From JAAYUH01 sp964640995 (GTDB lineage: Bacteria > Caldisericota > Caldisericia > B22-G15): a stretch of 64,000 bases of DNA. Made by a program: the position numbers and the translations under genes. Location: positions 1 through 64,000 of the forward strand of contig CAZXJJ010000006.1 of NCBI GenBank assembly GCA_964640995.1. The letters run 5' to 3'. The notes beneath the pieces are model-generated. The model saw nothing but the letters and a program-made list of their open reading frames with translations, was not told the DNA's origin and searched no databases. Position 1 is the stretch's first letter; each line of letters starts with the position of its first letter. Shown piece after piece: positions 39,633-48,671 of the stretch.

Positions 39633-41622
39633 TAGAGAAGAAATAATAATTAAAACTCTATTAACCTTAATATTTTTCTCTTTTCTTTTTTATTCTTTTT
39701 TACCTCCTTACATATTTGTTAGAAAGGGCACAAAACTTACAAAAGATTTAATTTCACCAAAAAATTTAGAAATTATTGATGAAGAGGAGACAAAAAAACA
39801 AATAGAATTGGCTTTAGAGAATGTTCCTATTTATTATGAATATAATCCTGAAATTGATAAAGAAGTAATAGATAATGTCAAAAAAATAATAGATTTTCTT
39901 GAAAATTATAGAAACAATCAAAATAATGCACTTGAAACAATTTTCGAAAATTATGGAATAACATTTGATATTGATGTTATAAAAGAGATTAAGACAATGT
40001 CAAATTCAAAGTTTTTAAAATTTAAAAATAATTTTATTGAAATAACATCAATAGTTATTCAAAGTGGAATAAAAGAAAATGATTTAGAAAATATAGATAA
40101 AAAATTCAATATTTTAATACAAGATAAAGAATTATCAGTTAATGAAAAGAAGGTAATTTTTATAATTCTAAAAAGTATTTTAAAACCAAATTTAATTGTA
40201 AATTTAGAATTAACAAACAAAAAAAGAGAAGAAGTCATTAAAAATATTAAACCAGTTGTGAAAACAATTAAAAAAGGAGATACAATATTTCCTAAAGGAA
40301 CCATAATAGGAGAAGATGAAATAAAAGTTTTAAGAGATTATAATCTTCTTTTTACAACTAAGGATCTCTTAGTAATTATTTTTATATTATTTTTATCAGT
40401 TGTACTAACTTTTATCATTTATAACATTTTAAATTTAACTAAAACTTTTGTGATTAAAGAAAAAATTTTTATAATTTTAATTCTTTTTTTATCTTGTCTA
40501 TTTGGAAAAATTATTAAAAATGTAACTATTTTACCTATTTTTCTTGTTTCTAACTTAACCATTTTGTTTTTTGATATTTTGACATCAATAACAATTCTAA
40601 TACCATTAAATATTTTTTATTCAATAAATTTTAGCGACAAATTTGTTTTGATTTTTTTAATTTCATTTGTTTCGATATTTTTTTCTTTGAAAACTAAAAA
40701 AATAATTAATATATCAGACTATTTAAAAATTGGGTCTTATGTAAGTTTAACATACTTTATAATTTATGTTTCCTATGAATTAATAAATAGAAATTTTAAT
40801 TTAACAAGTTATTTATTAAATTCAGTATATATAATTTTGAATCCAATAGTATCAATTCTTATTTTATTAATTTTTGTGCCATATTTAGAAAAAATTTTAT
40901 CAATACCTACTCCAGTAGGTCTTGTTGAACTTTTAAATATAAATAATCCTGTATTAAAAGAATTTATTACAAGAGCACCAGGAAGTTATCAACACTCTCT
41001 TAATGTAAGTACTCTAGCTCAAGTTGCAGCAGATTCTATTGGAGAGGATCCTCTCCTTGCTAAGGTTTGTGCTTATTATCATGATATTGGGAAGATGGAG
41101 AGACCTGATTTTTTTATTGAAAATAATCCACAATTTAATCCTCATGATTCAATTTCTCCATCTTTATCTGCACTTATTATTATCTCTCATGTTAAAGAAG
41201 GTGTGGAACTTGCAAAAAAATATAATTTGCCAAAAATCGTTGTTGATGCAATTAAAGAACATCATGGAACTACTTTTGTAACTTACTTTTATTCTAAAGC
41301 AAAACAAATTAACCCTCAAATTGATGAATCAATATTTAGATATCCAGGACCAATTCCCTCATCAAAAATTTCTGGAATTATTATGCTTGCAGATGCTGTT
41401 GAAGCATCTGTAAGGGGAGAAAAAATTGAAAGTGAAAACTTTTCAGATTTTGTTAATGATGTTATAGATTCAAAAATTTCTGATGGTCAACTTGATAACT
41501 CAAATTTATCTTTCAAAGATATTTTAAAGATAAAGGATTCATTTATAAAAACTCTAACATCTATGTATCATGAGAGGATAAGTTATGTCTTCAAAGATAG
41601 AGATATTCGAGAAAAAAAGTAA
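39589..41622 (+). CDS. pgpH: 7TM-HD family cyclic-di-AMP phosphodiesterase (PgpH/YqfF-like)
   Basis: A 677-residue membrane protein. After one transmembrane segment (about 20-40) comes an extracellular 7TMR-HDED-like domain (about 45-260), then about seven transmembrane segments, then a cytosolic HD domain with HSLNVSTLAQVA, CAYYHDIGKMERP (the HD metal ligands) and IKEHHGTTFVTYFY. The family hydrolyses c-di-AMP. I chose ATG 39589; TTG 39580 and a later TTG are alternatives, and none has a good ribosome binding site. It lies in the conserved phoH-pgpH-ybeY-dgkA order. Confidence 0.92.
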   Translation: MKILKNIRKINLKINREEIIIKTLLTLIFFSFLFYSFLPPYIFVRKGTKLTKDLISPKNLEIIDEEETKKQIELALENVPIYYEYNPEIDKEVIDNVKKIIDFLENYRNNQNNALETIFENYGITFDIDVIKEIKTMSNSKFLKFKNNFIEITSIVIQSGIKENDLENIDKKFNILIQDKELSVNEKKVIFIILKSILKPNLIVNLELTNKKREEVIKNIKPVVKTIKKGDTIFPKGTIIGEDEIKVLRDYNLLFTTKDLLVIIFILFLSVVLTFIIYNILNLTKTFVIKEKIFIILILFLSCLFGKIIKNVTILPIFLVSNLTILFFDILTSITILIPLNIFYSINFSDKFVLIFLISFVSIFFSLKTKKIINISDYLKIGSYVSLTYFIIYVSYELINRNFNLTSYLLNSVYIILNPIVSILILLIFVPYLEKILSIPTPVGLVELLNINNPVLKEFITRAPGSYQHSLNVSTLAQVAADSIGEDPLLAKVCAYYHDIGKMERPDFFIENNPQFNPHDSISPSLSALIIISHVKEGVELAKKYNLPKIVVDAIKEHHGTTFVTYFYSKAKQINPQIDESIFRYPGPIPSSKISGIIMLADAVEASVRGEKIESENFSDFVNDVIDSKISDGQLDNSNLSFKDILKIKDSFIKTLTSMYHERISYVFKDRDIREKK

Positions 41623-41986
41623 AATACCGATTGATAAGAAATTTTTAAAAAGATTAACTGAAGAGATTGTTAAAAAAGAAGGATATAAAAATTTTGAGAT
41701 ATCCCTTGCTTATTTGGATAAAGAAGACTTGAGAGAATTGAACAGAAAATATAGAAATTTAGATAGATCAACTAATGTATTATCATTTTTATATGAAAAA
41801 TCTCCCTATCTTAAAGGTGAGATTATGATTTCAAAATATAGTATTGAAAAAAAGAATGAGAATTTCTTGAAACTCTATATTCATGGCCTTCTACATCTTT
41901 TAGGTTTTGACCATATGAATAAAAAAGATAGAGAAATTATGAGAAAAAAAGAAGAAGAATATTTCAAATATTACAATGAAAAGTAG
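41585..41986 (+). CDS. ybeY: Endoribonuclease YbeY
   Basis: A 133-residue zinc-dependent RNase. Its metal-binding motif is HGLLHLLGFDH (about 99-109), with the RNLDRSTNVLSFLY motif upstream. YbeY takes part in 16S rRNA 3' end maturation and ribosome quality control. The ATG lies 38 bases inside pgpH, and the 3' end overlaps dgkA. It is slightly shorter than most relatives at the N-terminus. Confidence 0.93.
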   Translation: MSSKIEIFEKKSKIPIDKKFLKRLTEEIVKKEGYKNFEISLAYLDKEDLRELNRKYRNLDRSTNVLSFLYEKSPYLKGEIMISKYSIEKKNENFLKLYIHGLLHLLGFDHMNKKDREIMRKKEEEYFKYYNEK

Positions 41987-42428
41987 AAACCTAATTGATA
42001 GTTTTAAAAATGCTTTTAGAGGTTTAAAGATCACTTATTTAAGAGAAAGAAACTTTAGAATTCAAATATCATTAGCAATACTAGCTGTATATTTCTCAAT
42101 CAAATTTAAAATTGAAAAAATTTATTTTTTCTTTGTACTTATTGCAATTTTCCTAGTCCTTTACTCAGAACTGATAAATAGTGCTCTTGAGATTTTGTGT
42201 GATAAATTAGAAAAAAATTATGATGAGAGAATAAAAAACATGAAAGATGCATTTGCAGGAGGTGTTTTACTATTTTCTATATTTTCAGTAATTTTAGGAA
42301 TAATCATTTTTATAAGTTATATTAAAAATTTAGACTTTTTTTCAATTATATTCTCTATAATAGTTCTATTAATTCCGCTCTTTATCAAAAACAAGAATGA
42401 TATAATTAAAAAAAGAGGTGATGAATAG
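41976..42428 (+). CDS. dgkA: Undecaprenol/diacylglycerol kinase family membrane protein
   Basis: A 150-residue membrane kinase. It has the family core SFKNAFRGLKITYLRERNFRIQ at the N-terminus, then the catalytic stretch ELINSALEILCDKL and IKNMKDAFAGGVLL with the key Glu and Asp residues. In Gram-positive bacteria this family mostly phosphorylates undecaprenol for the cell wall. Here two extra hydrophobic segments (about 105-140) extend the C-terminus beyond the usual 120-130 residues. It sits between ybeY and a CBS-domain membrane protein. Confidence 0.9.
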   Translation: MKSRNLIDSFKNAFRGLKITYLRERNFRIQISLAILAVYFSIKFKIEKIYFFFVLIAIFLVLYSELINSALEILCDKLEKNYDERIKNMKDAFAGGVLLFSIFSVILGIIIFISYIKNLDFFSIIFSIIVLLIPLFIKNKNDIIKKRGDE

Positions 42429-43712
42429 TTGGGAAGTATAGATTTAGTTAATAACTTAATTATTATTTTTATTTTACTCATCATTTCTTATATATTTTCT
42501 GCCTCTGAAATATCTTTTATAGGTTCAAATGAAATTAAATTAAGAAAAAAATCAAATGAAGGCGATAAAAGAGCAAAAAACATTTTAAAATTAAAAGAAA
42601 AGCCAGAGGAATTTATAAGTACAATAATAATAGGAAATAATTTCGTGAACATTCTTGCTGCATCTATTGCAAATACAATTTTTTTAAAAAATATAAAATA
42701 TGGTAGTACACTTTTATCCTCTATAGTAATGACAATTATTATAGTAATATTTGCAGAACTTCTTCCAAAAACAATTTCAACCTATAATCCAGAATCTTAC
42801 ATTTTAAAGGTTCAACCCTTTGTTTTTTTAGTTTCTTATGTTTTAAAACCATTCTCAATTATTACAAACTCAATAATAAATTTAATTTTGAAAATATTTG
42901 GTAAAAATCTTAAAAAAAGCAGAAATTTTGATGAAGAAGAATTAAGAATATTTTTATCAATGAGTAGTGAAAATGGAACAATTGAAGAAGAGGAGAAGGA
43001 ATTAATTGAAAGTATTATTGAATTTCAAGATAAACCAGTATATGAAGTAATGATTCCAAGAGTAGATGTTACAATTTTACCTGTTGATTCAAAAATAGAA
43101 GAGATTATAGAGACAATAAATAAAACTGGTCATTCGAGAATACCAATATATGAAAATAATATAGATAATATTATTGGTGTTTTACATGCTAAAGATCTTT
43201 TGAAAGTTGCTTTTAATAAGAAAGATATAAATATAAAGGATTTGTTACATCAAACAATTTTTGTTCCGGATACAAAAAAAACTTCTGAACTTTTCAAGGA
43301 AATGCAAAAGAAAAAAATACATATGGCTATAGTTGTAGATGAGTTTGGAGGATTTGAGGGTATTGTTACAATGGAAGACCTTTTAGAAGAGATAGTTGGA
43401 GAAATTCAAGATGAGTATGATCTTGAGGAGGTTCCATTTAAAAAATTAAATGAAAAGGAGTTTATTTTCGATGCAAAGATATCAATTGAAGATGCAGAAG
43501 AAATACTTGGTATAGAATTGCCTCATGAAAATTATGAAACACTTGGAGGATTATTTTTGGATTTACTAGGTCATATTCCAACAAGGGGAGAATTTTGTGA
43601 TTATAAATCATTAAAATTTATTGCAATTGAGGTAAAAGGTAATAGAATTATTAAAATAAAGGTTGAGAAAAAGGATGAAACTCAAGAAGAAGTTAATTCA
43701 AAAAATGATTGA
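42429..43712 (+). CDS. CNNM/CBS/CorC-HlyC domain membrane protein
   Basis: A 427-residue protein starting at TTG, one base after dgkA. An N-terminal CNNM transmembrane domain (about 1-185) has ASEISFIGSNEIKLRKKS and IIIGNNFVNILAASIAN. A pair of CBS domains follows (about 205-330; VYEVMIPRVDV and MEDLLEEIVGEIQDE). A CorC_HlyC domain forms the C-terminus (about 345-415). Relatives act in magnesium or cobalt efflux or resistance. In Firmicutes era often occupies this part of the cluster; it is absent here. cdd begins inside its 3' end. Confidence 0.9.
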   Translation: MGSIDLVNNLIIIFILLIISYIFSASEISFIGSNEIKLRKKSNEGDKRAKNILKLKEKPEEFISTIIIGNNFVNILAASIANTIFLKNIKYGSTLLSSIVMTIIIVIFAELLPKTISTYNPESYILKVQPFVFLVSYVLKPFSIITNSIINLILKIFGKNLKKSRNFDEEELRIFLSMSSENGTIEEEEKELIESIIEFQDKPVYEVMIPRVDVTILPVDSKIEEIIETINKTGHSRIPIYENNIDNIIGVLHAKDLLKVAFNKKDINIKDLLHQTIFVPDTKKTSELFKEMQKKKIHMAIVVDEFGGFEGIVTMEDLLEEIVGEIQDEYDLEEVPFKKLNEKEFIFDAKISIEDAEEILGIELPHENYETLGGLFLDLLGHIPTRGEFCDYKSLKFIAIEVKGNRIIKIKVEKKDETQEEVNSKND

Positions 43713-44079
43713 AATTGCAAAAGAAGCAAGCGAAAAAGCATACTCCCCATATTCTAATTACAAAGTGGGTGCATCTCTTTTAACAAAAAGTGGTAAAATA
43801 TTTACCGGTTGTAATATAGAGAATGCAAGTTTTGGAGCAACTATTTGTGCAGAAAGAGTCGCTATTTTTAAGGCAATTTCTGAAGGAGAAAAAGACTTTG
43901 ACACTATTGCAATTTATATCAATGATGAGAAACATATACCATCACCATGTGGTATATGTAGACAAGTTATGATGGAATTTGCTCCAAATTTAAAACTTGT
44001 TCTCTCGAATGGATATGAATATGAAATATACAAATTGGAAGAACTTTTACCTTATCCTTTTTCAAAAAACTTTCTTTAA
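43675..44079 (+). CDS. cdd: Cytidine deaminase
   Basis: A 134-residue tetrameric-type cytidine deaminase. It has AYSPYSNYKVGASLL, the zinc and catalytic motif CAERVAIFKAI (one Cys ligand and the catalytic Glu) and PCGICRQVMMEF with the two other Cys ligands. It converts cytidine and deoxycytidine to uridine and deoxyuridine. I chose ATG 43675, inside the 3' end of the CBS protein gene, with AAGG just upstream; ATG 43705 would give a 124-residue protein that also covers the fold. Confidence 0.93.
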   Translation: MKLKKKLIQKMIEIAKEASEKAYSPYSNYKVGASLLTKSGKIFTGCNIENASFGATICAERVAIFKAISEGEKDFDTIAIYINDEKHIPSPCGICRQVMMEFAPNLKLVLSNGYEYEIYKLEELLPYPFSKNFL

Positions 44080-44098
44080 TTCATGAGGAGGTATTTTT

Positions 44099-44869
44099 AT
44101 GCGAAGAGGTTGGATTGGCGGCAATTGGAAGATGAACAAACTAATGAATGATGCAAAAGAGACAATTGTCGCATTAAACAAAAGCGTATCTCTTTTAAGG
44201 GGAAGTGATATTGTTATTTTTCCACCTTTTACTTTAATTTATTTTTTAAAGGATTTTTTTGAATTGCCTCATATGTATATGGGGGCACAAAATATGCATT
44301 GGGAAGAAAGTGGAGCATATACTGGTGAAATTTCACCCACAATGTTAAAAGAACTTGGAGTTGAATATGTAATAATTGGTCATTCAGAAAGAAGAAAAGT
44401 ATTTAGTGAAACTGATGAAATGATAAATAAAAAAGTGATATCTGCAATAAAATATGGTTTAAAAACGGTTCTTTGTTTAGGCGAAACACTAGAAGAGAGA
44501 AAGAAAGGTATTGAAAAAGAAGTTGTTGAAAATCAGTTTAAACTTGATTTAAAAAAAATACCTTTAAGTTCACTGGAAAATATTATTATTGCTTATGAAC
44601 CAGTTTGGGCTATTGGAACTGGAGTTAATGCTTCACCAAAAGAAGCAAGTGAGATGCATAAATTTATAAGGGAGTTGATAGAGAAATATGGTGGTGGAGA
44701 AATTGCACAAAAGATTAGAATTGTTTATGGTGGAAGTGTAAGAATTGAAAATGTCGAAGAGTTAGCAAATGAAGATGAGATAGATGGTTTTCTTGTTGGT
44801 GGTGCCTCTTTAAGAGCAGATACATTTTCTAAAATAATTGAAATATTTAATGAGGTAAAAGGATTTTGA
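44099..44869 (+). CDS. tpiA: Triosephosphate isomerase
   Basis: A 256-residue TIM barrel with GNWKMN at the N-terminus (catalytic Lys), IGHSERRK (catalytic His), AYEPVWAIGTG (catalytic Glu) and YGGSV. It interconverts dihydroxyacetone phosphate and glyceraldehyde 3-phosphate. A good GAGGAGG site lies before the ATG. Neighbours cdd and deoC suggest that carbon from nucleoside breakdown enters glycolysis here; other glycolytic genes are absent apart from pyk 2 kb downstream. Confidence 0.98.
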   Translation: MRRGWIGGNWKMNKLMNDAKETIVALNKSVSLLRGSDIVIFPPFTLIYFLKDFFELPHMYMGAQNMHWEESGAYTGEISPTMLKELGVEYVIIGHSERRKVFSETDEMINKKVISAIKYGLKTVLCLGETLEERKKGIEKEVVENQFKLDLKKIPLSSLENIIIAYEPVWAIGTGVNASPKEASEMHKFIRELIEKYGGGEIAQKIRIVYGGSVRIENVEELANEDEIDGFLVGGASLRADTFSKIIEIFNEVKGF

Positions 44870-44870
44870 T

Positions 44871-45533
44871 ATGACAAAAAAAGAGATAGTTAAATATATA
44901 GACCACACACTTTTAAAACCTGATGCAACAATTTTTGATATTAAAAAGTTATGTGATGAAGCAATTAAATATAATTTTTTTGCAGTTTGTATTGCACCAT
45001 CCTTTATAAATTTAGCAAGAGAATTTATAAATGAATATGATATTAAAATTGCAACAGTAGTAGGATTTCCTTTAGGAAATACATCAACAAAAACAAAAAT
45101 TTTTGAAGCAAAAGAAGCAGTTAAAAATGGAGCAAATGAAATTGATATGGTTATAAATATTGGTTTTCTTAAATCTAAAAATTACAAATATGTATTTGAT
45201 GAAATAAGTGCAGTTAAAAATGAGATAGGCGATATAATTTTAAAAATTATTATAGAAACATCTCTTCTTTCTCTTGATGAGATAATAATTGCTTCAACAA
45301 TTGTAAAATCAGCAGGTGCGGATTTTGTAAAAACATCAACTGGTTTTTCTCAAGGTGGAGCAACAAAAGAAGATGTTGAATTAATAAGAAGAGTGGTAGG
45401 AGAAAATTTTGGAATAAAAGCATCTGGTGGTATTAGAACTTTTGAACAAGCAGTTGATTTAATAAAAGCAGGTGCAAATAGAATTGGAACATCATCTTCA
45501 GTTAAAATAGTTGAACCAGATGGAAATAGTTAG
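44871..45533 (+). CDS. deoC: Deoxyribose-phosphate aldolase
   Basis: A 220-residue class I aldolase with DHTLLKPDAT at the N-terminus, ATVVGFPLG, the Schiff-base lysine in FVKTSTGFSQGGA, and IKASGGIRT. It splits 2-deoxyribose 5-phosphate into acetaldehyde and glyceraldehyde 3-phosphate. It starts one base after tpiA, whose enzyme uses that triose phosphate, and shares the deoxynucleoside salvage theme with cdd. Confidence 0.97.
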   Translation: MTKKEIVKYIDHTLLKPDATIFDIKKLCDEAIKYNFFAVCIAPSFINLAREFINEYDIKIATVVGFPLGNTSTKTKIFEAKEAVKNGANEIDMVINIGFLKSKNYKYVFDEISAVKNEIGDIILKIIIETSLLSLDEIIIASTIVKSAGADFVKTSTGFSQGGATKEDVELIRRVVGENFGIKASGGIRTFEQAVDLIKAGANRIGTSSSVKIVEPDGNS

Positions 45534-46242
45534 AGTCAATTCTTTTATTTTAAAAAAATTACCAATTAAAGAATATGATGCTTTAATTTTTTTGTTTTCT
45601 GATTCAATTGGTAAAATAGTTGCGCGAGCAAAAAGTGGATTTAAAAAAGACACTAAATGGTCATCTATAATTGAAACTATGAATTTAATTGATACATCTT
45701 TGTATAAAAAAAGGGATTATTACTATATGACTGAAACAAAGGTTTTAGATTCATTTATAAATATAAAAATGAACCTTAATAAATCTTTTATAGCACTTGA
45801 GGTATTAAATTTAATCGATAGAACTCAAGTTGAAAATAATCCCAATTTGAATCTGTTTAATACTCTAATTGAATTTTTTAACAATCTTAAAAGTACAGAT
45901 AACAATTATTCTATTTATGTAAATTTTATTTTCAATTTTATTAAAATAGAGGGAGTGCAATTTCCATTTGATAGATGCATAAAATGTGGAAAAGAACTAA
46001 AAGAAAATTATATTTATGATTTTAATTTCAATGGTTTTGTTTGTGATTTACACAGAACAAGAGATTTTTTTGAATTAAATAAAAATCTTTATGAAAAGAT
46101 TATTAAAATTAATTATGATTTCAATGGAAATATTTTTTTTGAAAGAGAGGAATTAGAAATTATTTTCAAAATAATTGCTTCTTTTTTAGAATCGCATTTC
46201 TCATATAGAATTAAAAATTTTATAAATGAAATTTTTGTGTAA
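45520..46242 (+). CDS. recO: DNA repair protein RecO
   Basis: A 240-residue RecO. An N-terminal OB-fold (VNSFILKKLPIKEYDALIFLFS and GKIVARAKSGFKKD) is followed by a helical part with the C-terminal zinc finger beginning CIKCGKEL. Only C, C and one later Cys are clear, so the fourth ligand may be a His. RecO helps load RecA on SSB-coated DNA. I chose ATG 45520 within deoC; TTG 45511 is an alternative. recO closes the Firmicutes-like cluster that begins at rsmE. Confidence 0.88.
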   Translation: MEIVRVNSFILKKLPIKEYDALIFLFSDSIGKIVARAKSGFKKDTKWSSIIETMNLIDTSLYKKRDYYYMTETKVLDSFINIKMNLNKSFIALEVLNLIDRTQVENNPNLNLFNTLIEFFNNLKSTDNNYSIYVNFIFNFIKIEGVQFPFDRCIKCGKELKENYIYDFNFNGFVCDLHRTRDFFELNKNLYEKIIKINYDFNGNIFFEREELEIIFKIIASFLESHFSYRIKNFINEIFV

Positions 46243-46247
46243 TTAAA

Positions 46248-46253
46248 TATAAT
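46248..46253 (+). promoter_or_regulatory. Candidate -10 box for the rhomboid gene
   Basis: A perfect TATAAT lies 26 bases before the rhomboid start, giving a leader of about 20 bases that carries AAAGGAGG. No convincing -35 box is visible. Confidence 0.45.
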
Positions 46254-46279
46254 TTATTTATAGGTTAAAAGGAGGTATT

Positions 46280-46948
46280 ATGATACCTATTTCTGATATA
46301 AATCCGAGAAGAAAATTTCCAATAGTGGTTGTTTCTTTAATAGTAATTAATTCTTTAATTTTTCTATATCAAATTTTATTGAAAAACCCAGTTCCTTTTA
46401 TTTATAGATGGTCTTTAATTCCTAGAAATCTTTTTAAATTTGGAGGCATTGAATATATAAAACTTATAACATCAACTTTTTTACATGGAAATTTTGCACA
46501 CATAATAGGTAATATGCTTTATTTATGGGTTTTTGGAGACAATGTTGAAAATGAGTTAGGTTCTATTAAGTTTATATTTTTTTATTTTTTGTGTGGTATC
46601 ATAGCAGGCTTTTCTCATGCTTTGATCTACTTTAATTCATCAATACCAACTATAGGTGCTTCAGGAGCAATTGCTGGAGTTTTAGGTGCATATTTTTACC
46701 TTTTTCCAAATGCAAGAGTTCTTGCACTTGTACCACTTTTCTGGTATTTTTCTGTAATTCCAGTGCCTGCAGTGATTTTTCTTGGGTTTTGGTTTATTCT
46801 TCAACTGATACCTGGTTTTGCAAGTTTAGGAAATGTGGCCTCTGGTGTTGCTTATTGGGCCCATATAGGTGGTTTTATTGCTGGAATAATTCTTATAATA
46901 TTATTTGGTGGAAAGAGAAAATCAAGATATAGATATTATGAATTTTAA
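46280..46948 (+). CDS. Rhomboid-family intramembrane serine protease
   Basis: A 222-residue protein with about six transmembrane segments. The catalytic Ser lies in IGASGAIAGVLGAYF (about 127-141) and the catalytic His in VAYWAHIGGFIAGI. The N-terminal HGNFAHIIGNMLYLWVFGDNVE is also typical. Rhomboids cut transmembrane segments of other membrane proteins; the substrate is unknown. AAAGGAGG precedes the ATG. The start of pyk overlaps its stop codon by 11 bases. Confidence 0.93.
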   Translation: MIPISDINPRRKFPIVVVSLIVINSLIFLYQILLKNPVPFIYRWSLIPRNLFKFGGIEYIKLITSTFLHGNFAHIIGNMLYLWVFGDNVENELGSIKFIFFYFLCGIIAGFSHALIYFNSSIPTIGASGAIAGVLGAYFYLFPNARVLALVPLFWYFSVIPVPAVIFLGFWFILQLIPGFASLGNVASGVAYWAHIGGFIAGIILIILFGGKRKSRYRYYEF

Positions 46949-48344
46949 TAAAACAAAAATAATTGCAACACTTGGTCCATCATCTGAAAATGAAAAAACA
47001 ATAAAAGAACTTTTTGAAAGTGGTGTTGATATATTTAGATTAAATTTATCACATGGAGATCATTCTTATCATAAAACACTCATCAGTAAGGTAAGAAATA
47101 TCGATAAAAATATACCAATTCTTTTTGATCTTCAAGGACCTAAATTAAGAATAGGTAAATTTAAGAACAAAAAAATTTTCTTAAAAAATGGGGATTTATT
47201 TACACTAACAACAAAAAATATTTTAGGTGATAAAAATTATGTATCAATATCATATAAAAACTTGCCTAAATATTTATCAAAAGGAGACACCATTCTTCTT
47301 GATGATGGAAGAATAAAACTCAAAGTTTTATCAACTGGCGAAGATTATATAGAAACAAAAGTTATTTTTGGTGGGGAATTAAGTGATAATAAAGGTATAA
47401 ATATTCCAAAAGAAAATTTAGATATCCCTTCTTTAACTGATAAAGACAAAGAAGATATTAAGTTTGGAATAAAAGAAAGAATAGATTATATTGCTTTATC
47501 TTTTGTTAAAAATGAAAATGACGTTTTAATCTTGAAAGATTTTCTATTAAAACATGGATATTTAATTCCAATTATTGCAAAAATTGAAAAGAGTGATGCG
47601 ATAAAAAATATAGAAAAAATAATAGATGTCTCTGATGGTGTTATGGTTGCAAGAGGTGATCTTGGAATTGAAATTAATCTTGAAGAAGTTGCTTTGCTTC
47701 AAAAAAAGATATTGAATAAAACTTTGTTTTCAGAAAAATTCTCAATAACTGCAACTCAAATTCTTGATTCAATGGTTGAAAGACCATATCCCACAAGAGC
47801 AGAGGTCTCTGATATAACAAATGCTATTTTTGATGGTTCTGATGCCTTAATGTTGTCACAAGAGACAGCAGCAGGAAAATATCCTGTTGAGGTCATTAAA
47901 TTTTTAAATAAAGTTGCTAAAAAGGTAGAAAGAGAACTTCCCTACGAAACATGGTTATTATCAATGGAATTTTATATAAAAAATGACCCCCTTTTATCAA
48001 TATGCTATTCAGCAGTATTATTAACTTTAAAGACTAAAGCAAAAGCGATTGTAGTAACAACAGAAACTGGAAAAACTGCAATAAATATTTCAAGATTTAG
48101 ACCAAATGTTCCTATTATTGCTCTTACTCCAAATGAAAGTGTTCTTAAAAAAGTCAAAATTTATTGGGGTATAATTCCTATTTTAGTTAATAAATTTATA
48201 AGCGAAAGTGATATAATTGAAACAATAGAAAGAGAGGCTAAAAGTATAAATATATTAAAGAAGGGTGATTTTTATGTATCTGTTTCAGGAGTTATACCTG
48301 GTATACCTGGTGGAACAAATATGATTAAACTCAATAAGGTGTAG
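46938..48344 (+). CDS. pyk: Pyruvate kinase
   Basis: A 468-residue pyruvate kinase. It has TKIIATLGPSSENEKTIKEL at the N-terminus, FRLNLSHGDHSYH, the catalytic region SDGVMVARGDLGIEI, TATQILDSMVERPYPTRAE and a complete C-terminal domain. It lacks the extra PEP-utiliser domain of bacilli. It makes ATP and pyruvate from phosphoenolpyruvate. I chose ATG 46938 because TKIIATLGPSS normally begins within a few residues of the start. No clear ribosome binding site is visible, so coupling to rhomboid translation is likely. Confidence 0.96.
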   Translation: MNFNKTKIIATLGPSSENEKTIKELFESGVDIFRLNLSHGDHSYHKTLISKVRNIDKNIPILFDLQGPKLRIGKFKNKKIFLKNGDLFTLTTKNILGDKNYVSISYKNLPKYLSKGDTILLDDGRIKLKVLSTGEDYIETKVIFGGELSDNKGINIPKENLDIPSLTDKDKEDIKFGIKERIDYIALSFVKNENDVLILKDFLLKHGYLIPIIAKIEKSDAIKNIEKIIDVSDGVMVARGDLGIEINLEEVALLQKKILNKTLFSEKFSITATQILDSMVERPYPTRAEVSDITNAIFDGSDALMLSQETAAGKYPVEVIKFLNKVAKKVERELPYETWLLSMEFYIKNDPLLSICYSAVLLTLKTKAKAIVVTTETGKTAINISRFRPNVPIIALTPNESVLKKVKIYWGIIPILVNKFISESDIIETIEREAKSINILKKGDFYVSVSGVIPGIPGGTNMIKLNKV

Positions 48345-48346
48345 AA

Positions 48347-48643
48347 ATGGAAAACAAATTGATAAACAAAAGAAAGGAACTTGAAACAACTATATTAATT
48401 TTATTTATATTAATATTTATTTACATATTTACATTTCCTCTAATAAGGTTTTTTAAATTGAAAATAGAGATTAAAAATTTACAGAGCGAAATTTTAATTT
48501 ATAAAAATAAAATTGAAGAGATAAAAAAGAAAATTGAATTTATAAAAAGTGATGAAGGAATAGAAAGATGGGTTAAAGAAAATTTTAAATTAACAAGAGA
48601 TGGAGAAAAAATTTACATATTTAAAGAGAGAAAAGTTGACTGA
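48347..48643 (+). CDS. DivIC/FtsB-like septum formation protein
   Basis: A 98-residue protein with a short charged N-terminus, one transmembrane helix (about 15-36), a coiled-coil stretch rich in Lys, Glu and Ile (about 38-66) and the C-terminal pattern DEGIERWVKENFKLTRDGEKIYIF. This is the layout of FtsB/DivIC cell division proteins. FtsL is similar but lacks this C-terminal motif. It follows pyk by 2 bases. Its stop codon overlaps the -35 box of polA. Confidence 0.8.
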   Translation: MENKLINKRKELETTILILFILIFIYIFTFPLIRFFKLKIEIKNLQSEILIYKNKIEEIKKKIEFIKSDEGIERWVKENFKLTRDGEKIYIFKERKVD

Positions 48644-48664
48644 AATTTAAAAAATTAATATAAT
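48636..48664 (+). promoter_or_regulatory. polA promoter giving a leaderless mRNA
   Basis: TTGACT (48636-48641), a 17-base spacer and a perfect TATAAT (48659-48664) form a strong promoter. Exactly 7 bases separate the -10 box from the first polA ATG, and there is no Shine-Dalgarno sequence, so transcription should begin at or next to that ATG. Confidence 0.8.
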
Positions 48665-48671
48665 ATTCAAA

